In this document: positions 1-7,730 of the stretch, one piece after another
How positions within the stretch are numbered: position 1 is the first letter of the stretch
How the letters are laid out: the number at the start of each line of letters is the position of its first letter
From: Litorivita sp050633545
GTDB taxonomy: Bacteria; Pseudomonadota; Alphaproteobacteria; Rhodobacterales; Rhodobacteraceae
Length of the DNA stretch: 64,000 nucleotides
Assembly (NCBI GenBank): GCA_050633545.1
Contig: JBOEGS010000001.1
Span: forward strand, 496,001 to 560,000
Reading direction: 5' to 3'
Position numbers and translations under genes: made by a program
Notes under the pieces: model-generated
What the model was told of the DNA's origin: nothing
Seen by the model: only the letters and a program-made list of their open reading frames with translations
Database searches by the model: none

Positions 1-252
1 CGCGCGGCGGCGGCTTTGCTTGTTCCGCAATTCAACGGTAAAATATTGGCATCACAGGCAAATCCGGAGCACCCCGACAGCGGGCGAGGCATTTCGCATA
101 TGTCATTGGTGGAATTTGACACCGTCGCCGACATGAAAGCCATGACGCAAAACGCGATGACCGGATCGGTGATGGCGCTGCGGATCAGCTCGGCCGAGAC
201 CCGCACCCATGTGCTCTATGGCGACAGCGAAAAGCATGCAGATTTGGCATAG
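1..252 (+). CDS. 5'-truncated small protein, DUF1330-like
   Basis: The reading frame is open from the first base of the window and stops at TAG 250-252, so only the last 83 residues are visible and the true start lies outside. The C-terminal pattern (SLVEFDTVADMKAM followed by RISSAETRTHVLYGD) resembles the end of small ferredoxin-like alpha/beta-barrel proteins such as DUF1330, and it is organised like the two complete small proteins at 989-1309 and 3118-3438. No catalytic residues can be named. The family assignment is inference from pattern only; the function is unknown. Confidence 0.5.
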   Translation, partial: RAAAALLVPQFNGKILASQANPEHPDSGRGISHMSLVEFDTVADMKAMTQNAMTGSVMALRISSAETRTHVLYGDSEKHADLA

Positions 253-384
253 GCGACTGGAATCTCTCGGTAAATCTTGAATATTTACTGAAAATACACT
301 ATCTTGAGGCAATCAGAGGGTGAACCCCCGCATGTGGGCACGTATTTCGTCCGCAGTTTTGAGAGCAGAGTTTAGGTACGCAAA

Positions 385-846
385 ATGACAAATGCATTAC
401 GCAAGGCTTGGCGCGAGGTCGTCGCGCCCTTCTGGCGACGCCCGCAAGATCAACAGGTCGCCGCGCTATGTTATCGCGAGGACGACGAGGGCGATACAAA
501 GGTGCTTTTGGTCACCAGCCGCACCAACAAACGCTGGATCTTGCCCAAGGGCTGGCCGATCGACGGGATGAACGATTCCGAGGCCGCCATGCAAGAGGCG
601 TGGGAAGAGGCCGGCGTCAAGAAAGCCACCGCAGAGCCCGAAGCCTTTGCCAGTTTTCGCACCAAGAAAGTGCTCGAAGGCGGATTGCCCGCGCCAGTGG
701 AGATGAAAGTCTTCAAGGTCGCCGTAGCGAAGACCAAATCCGATTATCCCGAAGCCGCCGAGCGCAAACGCAAATGGGTCACCCCCGAAAAAGCCGCGCA
801 GATGGTGGACGAGCCTGCGTTGCAAAACATCCTGCGCACGCTGTGA
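385..846 (+). CDS. Nudix hydrolase, diphosphoinositol/dinucleoside polyphosphate type
   Basis: This 153-residue protein has one Nudix fold. The Nudix box runs from about G56 to V78 and ends in QEAWEEAGV, with metal-binding glutamates at E71, E74 and E75. The usual arginine before the first glutamate is Q, and the upstream box glutamate is replaced by M. The preceding RWILPKGWP segment is typical of Nudix proteins that act on long phosphorylated substrates (DIPP/Ap4A-like), and such box variants occur in these alphaproteobacterial members. It probably removes a phosphate from a nucleoside or inositol polyphosphate in the cytoplasm; the substrate cannot be read from sequence. It stands alone, about 140 bp before the next small gene. 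Confidence 0.85.
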   Translation: MTNALRKAWREVVAPFWRRPQDQQVAALCYREDDEGDTKVLLVTSRTNKRWILPKGWPIDGMNDSEAAMQEAWEEAGVKKATAEPEAFASFRTKKVLEGGLPAPVEMKVFKVAVAKTKSDYPEAAERKRKWVTPEKAAQMVDEPALQNILRTL

Positions 847-988
847 ACCGGCAAGTGGCGCGCGCGCCATGCCCAAAGCCCTTCGCAACACCGCATTCAT
901 CACATTGCTGTGAGCGCCCCTGAACCAATGGTGCTGGCACGCGCAATCCGCAGGGTTGTGCATTGCGACATGTTGTGGAGGTGTGTTC

Positions 989-1309
989 ATGTCAGTCTTT
1001 TTTGTTGTCGAGTTTCATGTCATGGACAAACGACGTTTCAGACAGTTCCGCGAAGCCTTCGCAGGCCAGTTGATCGCGGCGGGCGGCGAATTGCTGGCTT
1101 CGGATGATGCGCCCGTTGCAGTATTGGGACAGGATATGGACATATCCATGGGCATCGTGCGCTTTGCGGATGCGCAAGGCGCCGCAGAATTTATCAACTC
1201 CGACGAGATGCGACAGCTTTCGGTTTTGCGCGAGGCGGCCTGTAGCGATACGCGTGTGGTTATGATCAAGGGTTTCGCAGGGCCGCTGCCGCCCGCACCC
1301 CCCGAGTGA
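989..1309 (+). CDS. Small DUF1330-like alpha/beta-barrel protein
   Basis: The ATG at 989 was chosen because a strong GGAGG lies at 977-981; an in-frame GTG at 956 has no such site. The 106-residue product begins MSVFFVVEFHVMDKRRFRQF and has the order strand, helix, strand, 'AAEFINSDEMRQLSVLREA', strand, typical of DUF1330/ferredoxin-like dimeric barrels. It has the same length and the same 'MDKRRFRQF/FDRKRFRQM' start as the protein at 3118-3438, so the two are probably paralogs. No signal peptide or membrane segment is visible. The function is unknown; family members are often annotated only by fold. Confidence 0.65.
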   Translation: MSVFFVVEFHVMDKRRFRQFREAFAGQLIAAGGELLASDDAPVAVLGQDMDISMGIVRFADAQGAAEFINSDEMRQLSVLREAACSDTRVVMIKGFAGPLPPAPPE

Positions 1310-1513
1310 TCCCCGAGTGAGAGCCGGCGTGAGAGCCGCGCGCGCAGGCGGTCCACCGCGCAGAGCGCCAAACGACGTGCTGCGCGCCCGCGCCGTGATC
1401 ACGCCGGTTCTCGCGCCCGCACCGCGTTTTTTTCCGCCAAGCGCCAATAAAACCTTGATCACCATCCCTGCAGCCCCTAGCCCTCGCTAAACCAAATCGC
1501 GCCGGAGGATAGC

Positions 1514-3013
1514 ATGGCAGATAATAGCGGCCAGCAGTGGAAAACGCTCGACAAGGATCTGGGGCGGATCAGCCGTGTGGAAATGGCGACGATCTATGTC
1601 GCGCGGCCCATGGTTGGCACGGGCATTGCCTTGGCCTTTATCGTTCTGGCGGCGTTGACGGCGGCGGTGACTTTGGGCGGCACGCCCAACGATCTGATCG
1701 TCGTCGCGGCGGCGGGCTTTGGCGCCTATATGGCGATCAATATCGGCGCCAATGATGTGGCCAATAATATGGGGCCTGCGGTGGGGGCCAATGCGCTCAC
1801 CATGGGCGGGGCGATTGCGATTGCCGCCCTGTTCGAAAGCGCTGGCGCGCTTTTGGCGGGGGGCGATGTGGTCTCGACCATCTCCAAGGGGATCATCGAT
1901 CCGGCGGGGATTGCCAGCGCGGAATTGTTCATCTGGGCGATGATGGCGGCGCTGATTTCCTCGGCGCTTTGGGTGAACCTTGCCACATGGGTCGGCGCGC
2001 CGGTCTCGACCACCCATTCGGTGGTGGGCGGCGTCATGGGCGCGGGCATCGCGGCAGCGGGCTTTGGCGCGGTGGATTGGCCGACCATGGGCACGATTGC
2101 CGCCTCTTGGGTGATCTCGCCGGTTCTGGGCGGGGTGATTGCCGCCGCGTTTTTGGCCTTTATCAAGGCCTATATCATCTATCAGGACGACAAGATCGCC
2201 GCCGCGCGGCGCTGGGTTCCGGTGCTGATCGCGATCATGTCGGGGGTGTTTTCGACCTATCTGGCGCTCAAGGGCCTCAAGAAAATCGTCAAGATCGACA
2301 TGCAGACCGCGCTGATGATCGGGGCCTTTCTTGGGGTGTTGACCTATGCCATCGCCGCGCCATTGATCCGCAAACAATCCCAAGGCATGGAGAACCGCAA
2401 CAAATCGGTCAAGGCGCTGTTTGGCCTGCCCTTGGTGTTTTCCGCCGCCCTGCTCAGCTTTGCCCATGGCGCCAATGACGTGGCCAATGCGGTCGGGCCA
2501 TTGGCGGCCATCGTCCATGTCACCGAATTTGGCGATTTCGCCGCCAAGGTTTCGATCCCCTCGTGGGTGATGATCATCGGGGCTTTTGGCATCTCTTTCG
2601 GCCTGTTCCTCTTTGGCCCCAAACTGATCCGCATGGTCGGCAGCCAGATCACCAAGCTCAACCCGATGCGCGCCTATTGCGTGGCGCTGTCGGCGGCGAT
2701 CACGGTGATTGTCGCAAGCTGGCTGGGCCTGCCGGTCAGCTCGACCCATATCGCCGTGGGCGGGGTGTTCGGCGTCGGGTTCTTCCGCGAGTGGCATGCC
2801 GAACGGCGGTTTCGCAAAATGGCAGGGGTAAAGGCCACCGAGCGCCGCCTCGCCCCCGAAGAGCGCCGCCGCCGCAAATTGGTCCGGCGCAGCCATTTCA
2901 TGACCATCATCGCCGCATGGGTGATCACGGTGCCCGCCGCTGCGGTGATGTCGGCGGTGATCTTTTTGCTGCTCAACACGCTCATCGGCGCGGGGGGGAT
3001 CCACAGCCTTTGA
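1514..3013 (+). CDS. PiT-family inorganic phosphate transporter
   Basis: The 499-residue membrane protein carries the two inverted PiT signature repeats, GANDVANNMGPAVGANA near residue 78 in the N-terminal half and HGANDVANAVGPLAA near residue 320 in the C-terminal half. Each is followed by a GLPVSSTH/GAPVSTTH-type motif (S-T-T-H near residue 170 and S-S-T-H near 411). PiT proteins take up metal-phosphate with protons or sodium across the inner membrane. A clear GGAGG lies just before ATG 1514. A basic cytoplasmic stretch rich in R and K sits before the last membrane segment. No Pho box or phoU-like partner gene was seen nearby, so regulation is unknown. Confidence 0.93.
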   Translation: MADNSGQQWKTLDKDLGRISRVEMATIYVARPMVGTGIALAFIVLAALTAAVTLGGTPNDLIVVAAAGFGAYMAINIGANDVANNMGPAVGANALTMGGAIAIAALFESAGALLAGGDVVSTISKGIIDPAGIASAELFIWAMMAALISSALWVNLATWVGAPVSTTHSVVGGVMGAGIAAAGFGAVDWPTMGTIAASWVISPVLGGVIAAAFLAFIKAYIIYQDDKIAAARRWVPVLIAIMSGVFSTYLALKGLKKIVKIDMQTALMIGAFLGVLTYAIAAPLIRKQSQGMENRNKSVKALFGLPLVFSAALLSFAHGANDVANAVGPLAAIVHVTEFGDFAAKVSIPSWVMIIGAFGISFGLFLFGPKLIRMVGSQITKLNPMRAYCVALSAAITVIVASWLGLPVSSTHIAVGGVFGVGFFREWHAERRFRKMAGVKATERRLAPEERRRRKLVRRSHFMTIIAAWVITVPAAAVMSAVIFLLLNTLIGAGGIHSL

Positions 3014-3117
3014 TGCGCGGCGGGCCATGCGCCCGCCCCGCCCTGCGCACGGCCGGTTTTGACACAAAGGCGCGGCTGATCTAGGCTCATAAGACAATAG
3101 CCAAGATCGGACACCCC

Positions 3118-3438
3118 ATGCCCGTCTATTTGATCAGCCAGTTGAAAATCTTTGATCGCAAACGGTTTCGCCAGATGCAGATGTCCTTCATGGCCATCAA
3201 ACCCGAAGGCGCGATCATCCTTGCGGGCGACAGCGCGCCAAAGCTGACAGCGGGCGAGGAGTGCCCCGATCATGTCGGCATTTTGGCCTTTCGCGACCGC
3301 GCCGCCGCCGAAGCCTTCCTCGGCAGCCCCGAATATCAAACCGTTGCCGTGATGCGCGAGGCCTGCGCCGAGGTGCAAACCCTGCTCATCGACGGCGCGG
3401 CGATTGATCTGGAGCTTCTGGCGCAGCAAAAATGCTAG
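3118..3438 (+). CDS. Small DUF1330-like alpha/beta-barrel protein
   Basis: The 106-residue product starts MPVYLISQLKIFDRKRFRQM and shows the same layout as the product of 989-1309, including an 'AAAEAFLGSPEYQTVAVMREA' helix followed by a last strand. This matches the DUF1330-like ferredoxin fold, where the segment before 'Y' often reads 'fy.SpeY'. It is about 105 bp downstream of the PiT gene, but the spacing does not prove co-transcription. The duplicate on the other side of the PiT gene suggests a local duplication. The function is unknown. Confidence 0.65.
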   Translation: MPVYLISQLKIFDRKRFRQMQMSFMAIKPEGAIILAGDSAPKLTAGEECPDHVGILAFRDRAAAEAFLGSPEYQTVAVMREACAEVQTLLIDGAAIDLELLAQQKC

Positions 3439-3531
3439 GCTCTGCGCCGCGTTATGGCGGCGCCTTCGCTGCGACAGGCGCGCGCAGGCCCCGCACGCAC
3501 GCAGGTCACCGCGCCCCTCTCGCGCCTTGGC

Positions 3532-4458
3532 TTAGACGCCGAGGCACCAGCGCATCACCGCCTTTTGCGCGTGCAGCCGGTTTTCCGCCTCGTCAAAGAC
3601 CACGGAATGCGGGCCGTCCATCACGTTATTGGTGACTTCCTCGCCGCGGTGCGCGGGCAGGCAATGCATGAACAAGGCATCGTCTTTGGCCTGCGACATC
3701 AATTTGCGATCCACGCGGTAAGGGCGCAGCAGATTGTGCCGCCGCTCGCGCGCGCTTTGGGCGTCATGCATCGACACCCAAGTGTCCGCGACCACCAGAT
3801 CGGCGCCCGCAACGGCCTTTTCCGCATCGCGCTCGATGGTGAAATCCACCCCCGCCGCCAAGGCATTTGCGACGAACTCCTTATCGGGGTCCAAACGGTC
3901 GGGGCCTGCAAAAACAAGGCTGAAGCCGAATTTTTCGGCGGCATGCAGGAAGCTGGCGAAGACGTTGTTACCGTCGCCCGTCCAGACCACCTTTTTGCCT
4001 TTGATCGGGCCGCGGTGCTCCTCGAAGGTGAGGATATCGGCCATGATCTGGCACGGGTGGGTGCGGTCGGTCAGCCCGTTGATCACCGGCACCGAGGCAT
4101 ATTCCGCCATCTCGTGCAGCACGCTTTCGTCAAAGGTGCGGATCATGATCATATCGACGTAGCGCGACAAAACGCGGGCGGTATCGGCGATGGTCTCGCC
4201 ATGGCCCAATTGCATGTCACTGCCGGACAGAACCATGGTCTGCCCGCCCATCTGGCGCACGCCCACGTCAAAGGAGACGCGGGTGCGGGTCGAGGGTTTT
4301 TCAAAGATCAGCGCGACCATATGGCCCGCCAGCGGCAGCGCGTCATCGGCCGCGCCTTTGGGACGGCCCGCGCGGGCGTCCTTCATGGATTTGGCCTGAT
4401 CGATCATGCCGCGCAGCGCGCCTGCATCGGTGGTATGGATATCAAGAAAATGGTTCAT
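3532..4458 (-). CDS. argF: Ornithine carbamoyltransferase
   Basis: The enzyme makes citrulline from ornithine and carbamoyl phosphate in arginine synthesis. At 308 residues it is family-typical. The carbamoyl-phosphate loop STRTR is at about residues 56-60, HPCQ at 134-137, the ornithine loop DTWVSM at 225-230, and HCLP with the catalytic cysteine at 265-268. It follows argD on the same strand with about 50 bp between, so the two are likely one operon, argD-argF. The ATG at 4458 directly precedes the conserved MNHFLDI start. Confidence 0.96.
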   Translation of the reverse strand: MNHFLDIHTTDAGALRGMIDQAKSMKDARAGRPKGAADDALPLAGHMVALIFEKPSTRTRVSFDVGVRQMGGQTMVLSGSDMQLGHGETIADTARVLSRYVDMIMIRTFDESVLHEMAEYASVPVINGLTDRTHPCQIMADILTFEEHRGPIKGKKVVWTGDGNNVFASFLHAAEKFGFSLVFAGPDRLDPDKEFVANALAAGVDFTIERDAEKAVAGADLVVADTWVSMHDAQSARERRHNLLRPYRVDRKLMSQAKDDALFMHCLPAHRGEEVTNNVMDGPHSVVFDEAENRLHAQKAVMRWCLGV

Positions 4459-4506
4459 CGGTTTTCGCTTTGTCTTTCATCGCCGCGCGGAGCGCGGCAC
4501 CTTATG

Positions 4507-5685
4507 TCAAAGAGCGGCTTCCACGGCGCTCGCGGCCTGATCGAGACGGGCGACCGCTTCGGCGACCTCCGCGTCGGTCAGGGTCAGCGGCGGCAAAAGG
4601 CGCAGCACATTATCGGCGGCGGGCACGGTCAGGACTTCGGCCGCATAGCCCGCCTGCACCACATCCACATTCGGCGCGGCGCATTTGAGACCAAGCATCA
4701 GGCCCGATCCGCGCACGCCCTCAAACACTTTGGGATGGGCGGCGACCAGACCTTCGAGCTTTTGGCGCAACATCCCCGCGCGGCGGTTCACATCGGCCAG
4801 AAATTCGGGATCGGCGACGATATCCATCACCGCGCAGCCCACGGCGCAGCCCAAAGGATTGCCGCCATAGGTCGACCCATGCGTGCCCGCCGTCATCCCC
4901 GAGGCCGCCTCTTCACTGGCCAGAACCGCGCCGAGCGGGAAGCCCCCGCCGATGCCTTTGGCGACCATCATGATGTCCGGCTCGATCCCCGCCCATTCAT
5001 GGGCAAACAGCTTGCCCGTCCGGCCCACGCCGCATTGCACCTCGTCGAGGATGAGCAAAATGCCCTTCTCGTCGCATAGATCGCGCAGCCCTTTGAGGCA
5101 TTGATCGGGCAGCGGACGGATGCCGCCTTCGCCTTGCACAGGCTCGATCAGGATCGCGCCGGTGGTGTCGGTGATCGCCGCATTGAGCGCCTCGTGATCG
5201 CCCCAAGGCAGATGCACGAAACCGGGCAAGAGCGGGCCAAAGCCTTTGACCATTTTCTCGCTGCCCGCCGCGGCGATGCCTGCGGAAGAGCGGCCGTGAA
5301 AGGAGCCTGCGAAGGTGATGATATCGGTCTTTTCGGGATGGCCTTTGTCATACCAGTATTTGCGCGCCATCTTGACCGCCAATTCGCAAGCCTCGGTGCC
5401 CGAATTGGTGAAAAACACCGTATCGGCAAAAGAGGCCTCGGTCAGCTTGTCGGCCAGCGCCTGTTGCTGCGGGATCTCGTAAAGGTTCGAGACATGCCAC
5501 AGGTTTTGCGCCTGATCGGTGAGCGCCTTGACCAAGGCCGGATGGGCATGACCCAAAGCATTGACCGCAATCCCCGCGCCCAGATCCAGAAATCGGCGCC
5601 CGTCTTCCTCGATCAGCCAAGCGCCCTCGCCCTTCAAGAAGTGAAGCGGCGCGCGGTTATAGGTCGGCAGAACAGAGGGGATCAT
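4507..5685 (-). CDS. argD: Acetylornithine aminotransferase (class III, PLP)
   Basis: This class-III aminotransferase swaps amino groups between glutamate and N-acetylglutamate semialdehyde, the step before deacetylation to ornithine; many members also act on succinyl-diaminopimelate. The sequence shows FTNSGTEACELAVKMAR, the LILDEVQCGVGRTGKLFA block and the PLP lysine in MMVAKGIGGGFPLGA. ATG 5685 (MIPSVLPTYNRAP) was chosen because AAGGA lies about 8 nt upstream; ATG 5694 and TTG 5703 are in-frame alternatives adding 3 or 6 residues. It is first in an operon with argF. Confidence 0.95.
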   Translation of the reverse strand: MIPSVLPTYNRAPLHFLKGEGAWLIEEDGRRFLDLGAGIAVNALGHAHPALVKALTDQAQNLWHVSNLYEIPQQQALADKLTEASFADTVFFTNSGTEACELAVKMARKYWYDKGHPEKTDIITFAGSFHGRSSAGIAAAGSEKMVKGFGPLLPGFVHLPWGDHEALNAAITDTTGAILIEPVQGEGGIRPLPDQCLKGLRDLCDEKGILLILDEVQCGVGRTGKLFAHEWAGIEPDIMMVAKGIGGGFPLGAVLASEEAASGMTAGTHGSTYGGNPLGCAVGCAVMDIVADPEFLADVNRRAGMLRQKLEGLVAAHPKVFEGVRGSGLMLGLKCAAPNVDVVQAGYAAEVLTVPAADNVLRLLPPLTLTDAEVAEAVARLDQAASAVEAAL

Positions 5686-6043
5686 GGGGATCATCCTTAT
5701 CAAGTGAAGCCTGAGAAGTGCCTCAGCAGCTTCGGTTGGTCAATATTTTTCGGATATTTTCAGGGGGGCGTGCGGATATGGCACGCAAGAACAACAGGCG
5801 GCGTCAGGCGCGTCGGCGCAGGCGTCGGTCTTTGGCCGTGGCGGCGAAAAGGCTCTGTGCGGTGTTCATGAGCCAGCAGGTAGCAGCTTCGCGCCGATCT
5901 GGGAAGCCCAATTGTTCGGGAAGCCCAATTGCGCAAAGGGCAGCGCCCCGCACGACCGATAGGTCGGGCATCGCCCGAGCCGCCCCCACGGGGCGGGCGA
6001 TATCGCCCCCCCCTCGGCTCGTTCGATGCCCTTGTTTGAGGCC
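5686..6043. other. Intergenic region, hairpins and a short direct repeat
   Basis: No convincing gene is seen between argD and the ABC-2 permease. Near the permease end lies a strong hairpin with arms ATCGCCCG (5970-5977) and CGGGCGAT (5994-6001) enclosing CCCC-CAC-GGGG, preceded by a smaller one, CGACC-GATA-GGTCG (about 5952-5965). These could terminate the permease transcript on the minus strand, although no T-tract follows. A 14-nt direct repeat, GGGAAGCCCAATTG, is present at 5901-5914 and 5918-5931. The argD promoter should lie near 5700-5770. Confidence 0.45.
5901..5931. repeat. 14-nt direct repeat, two copies
   Basis: GGGAAGCCCAATTG occurs twice, separated by 3 nt (start-to-start 17 nt). 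It lies in the intergenic region upstream of argD. It may be a regulator binding pair or a slippage product; nothing else supports a function. Confidence 0.7.
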
Positions 6044-6862
6044 TCAGGCCTTGAGCCGGTATCCCTTGCGGAACATCGCCCAAGCCGCGCCCGCGATGGC
6101 CAAAGTCGCCAAGCTGCACACGGCCAGCCCCAGCACGGGATCACTGTCCGAAACGCCCAAAACCCCGTAGCGCACCCCGTCGATCAGATAGAAGATCGGG
6201 TTGAAATGGGTGATGCGCTGCATCACTTCGGGCATGGCCTCGACCGAATAAAAGGTGCCCGACAAAAACGCCAAAGGCGTGACGATAAAGTTGGTAATCG
6301 CCGCCATCTGGTCGAATTTATTGGCAAAAATCCCTGCGATCATACCCACGGCGCTCATGAAGGCCGACCCGAGCAGCACGAAAACCAGCGCCCAAAGCGG
6401 GTGCTGGATCTCGACCCCGAGGAACAGCAGCACCCCCAAACCGATGGCCAGCGCCACGATCAAACCGCGCGCCACGCCCCCCGCCGTATAGCCCAGCACC
6501 AATTCCAGCGCCGACAAGGGCGGCATGAGCGTGTCAACGATATTGCCCTGCACCTTGGAGATCACAATCGAGGAGGAGACATTGGCAAAGGCGTTCTGGA
6601 TCACCGTCATCATCAAGATGCCCGGCGCGATGAAATGCACAAAAGGCCGCCCCATGACCTCGCCGCGCGAGGGGCCGATGGCGAGGTTGAAAATGAGCAA
6701 GAACAGGGCCGCCGTGATCAGCGGCGCCAGCAAGGTTTGCGTCCAGACGGCGACAAAGCGCATGATCTCGCGGCGCGCCAATGTGTATAGGCCCAGCCAG
6801 TTGACCCGCCCGAACCGGCGCTCGCGCATCGCGCCTGCGCCCATCTCCACCTGATTGCTCAT
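6044..6862 (-). CDS. ABC-2 type transporter permease
   Basis: The 272-residue protein has about six membrane segments after a short cytoplasmic N-terminus and matches the ABC2_membrane family (YadH/NodJ-like). Visible family blocks are APGILMMTVIQNAFANVSSS, the coupling region KVQGNIVDTLMPPLSALEL and the late FNPIFYLIDGVRYG motif. Such permeases pair with a separate ATPase to export lipids, polysaccharides or drugs. No ATPase gene lies beside it, so it is an orphan here and the partner must be encoded elsewhere. The first ATG, 6862, fits the length. It is divergent from gcrA. Confidence 0.85.
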   Translation of the reverse strand: MSNQVEMGAGAMRERRFGRVNWLGLYTLARREIMRFVAVWTQTLLAPLITAALFLLIFNLAIGPSRGEVMGRPFVHFIAPGILMMTVIQNAFANVSSSIVISKVQGNIVDTLMPPLSALELVLGYTAGGVARGLIVALAIGLGVLLFLGVEIQHPLWALVFVLLGSAFMSAVGMIAGIFANKFDQMAAITNFIVTPLAFLSGTFYSVEAMPEVMQRITHFNPIFYLIDGVRYGVLGVSDSDPVLGLAVCSLATLAIAGAAWAMFRKGYRLKA

Positions 6863-6881
6863 GTCAAAACCTCTGCCATTT

Positions 6882-6886
6882 GATTC
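6882..6886. promoter_or_regulatory. GANTC (CcrM) site upstream of gcrA
   Basis: GATTC lies about 110 bp upstream of the gcrA start, in the divergent permease/gcrA interval. GANTC is the CcrM adenine methylation target, and GcrA acts with methylated GANTC promoters in Caulobacter. The site may be chance, but its location in the gcrA promoter region is suggestive. Confidence 0.4.
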
Positions 6887-6996
6887 GATGCCTTGTAACT
6901 CGGATGCGAGTGTTTAAAATAGGGGACCATTGGGAATTTCTAGAGCGGCCCGCGCCACAGGTGCATTCGGGGCCGCTTTTCAGGTAAGGAAGACAG

Positions 6997-7587
6997 ATGT
7001 CCTGGACCGACGATCGCGTTGAGCTTTTGAAAAAGATGTGGGGCGAGGGCCAATCGGCCAGCCAGATCGCCAAGGAGCTTGGCGGTGTGACCCGCAACGC
7101 GGTGATCGGCAAGGTGCACCGCCTTGGCCTGTCCAACCGCTCGGGCGGGGGAAGCGCGGCCAAGGCCGACACCGCCAAAGCCGCCCCCGAAACCAAAGCG
7201 GCCAAACCGGCGGCCAAGGCCAAACCGTCCAAACCCGCCGCCGCGCCCAAGGCCGAACCGGCCACGGCGCAAAAGGCCGACGAGCCGGTGATCGTGCCCC
7301 ATACCCGCAAGGCGATCATCCCCGCAGGCCAGCCGCTGCCGCCGCAACCCTCGGCCAACGAGATCAGCCCCGAAGCCTTGGCCAAAGTCTCGGCCATCGA
7401 GAAAAAGGCCAAAAAGCTGACGCTGATGGAATTGACCGAACGGACCTGCAAATGGCCCGTGGGCGATCCCGCGACCCCCGATTTTTGGTTCTGCGGCCTG
7501 CCGGTGCAGGCGGGCAAACCCTATTGCGAGGCCCATGTCGGCGTCGCCTTCCAACCGATGTCCTCGCGCCGCGACCGCAAACGTTAA
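6997..7587 (+). CDS. gcrA: GcrA cell-cycle regulator
   Basis: The 196-residue protein starts with the diagnostic MSWTDDRVELLKKMW block and the helix-turn-helix SASQIAKELGGVTRNAVIGKV (residues about 21-42), then HRLGLSNR. A K/A/P-rich linker follows (about 55-110), then the C-terminal RNA-polymerase-interaction region with CKWPVGDP, FWFCGLPV and PYCEAHVGVAF, which carries conserved cysteines. In Caulobacter GcrA binds sigma-70 and methylated GANTC promoters. An intrinsic terminator follows the stop. The adjacency to argD-argF is commonly seen in Rhodobacterales. Confidence 0.97.
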   Translation: MSWTDDRVELLKKMWGEGQSASQIAKELGGVTRNAVIGKVHRLGLSNRSGGGSAAKADTAKAAPETKAAKPAAKAKPSKPAAAPKAEPATAQKADEPVIVPHTRKAIIPAGQPLPPQPSANEISPEALAKVSAIEKKAKKLTLMELTERTCKWPVGDPATPDFWFCGLPVQAGKPYCEAHVGVAFQPMSSRRDRKR

Positions 7588-7622
7588 GCGCGCCGCGACA
7601 GGGAAGACCGCAGGGAAATCAC

Positions 7623-7651
7623 AAAGGCCGGACGTGACGTTCGGCCTTTTT
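7623..7651 (+). terminator. Intrinsic terminator after gcrA
   Basis: AAAGGCCG at 7623-7630 pairs with CGGCCTTT ending at 7649, with an inner ACGT/ACGT extension and a run of five T at the end. It lies about 35 nt after the gcrA stop. Confidence 0.85.
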
Positions 7652-7730
7652 CTTTGGCCTATCTGCGCGGCCGCCCTTGCCTTTGCCCGCCGCGCCCCCA
7701 AGATTGAAGCCTCAGCGCAAAGGACGGCTT

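Noticed and set aside
1487..3097. 536-residue open frame on the minus strand across the PiT gene
   Set aside because: It is antisense to a gene with clear PiT motifs and is rich in H, R and D, the usual shadow of a GC-rich membrane-protein gene.
3454..5079. 541-residue plus-strand open frame across argF and argD
   Set aside because: It is antisense to two certain arginine genes and has no recognisable domain.
5778..6170. Arginine-rich plus-strand frame starting MARKNNRRRQARRRR
   Set aside because: No good ribosome site, and its second half runs antisense through the ABC-2 permease end. The arginine run is an effect of GC-rich sequence.
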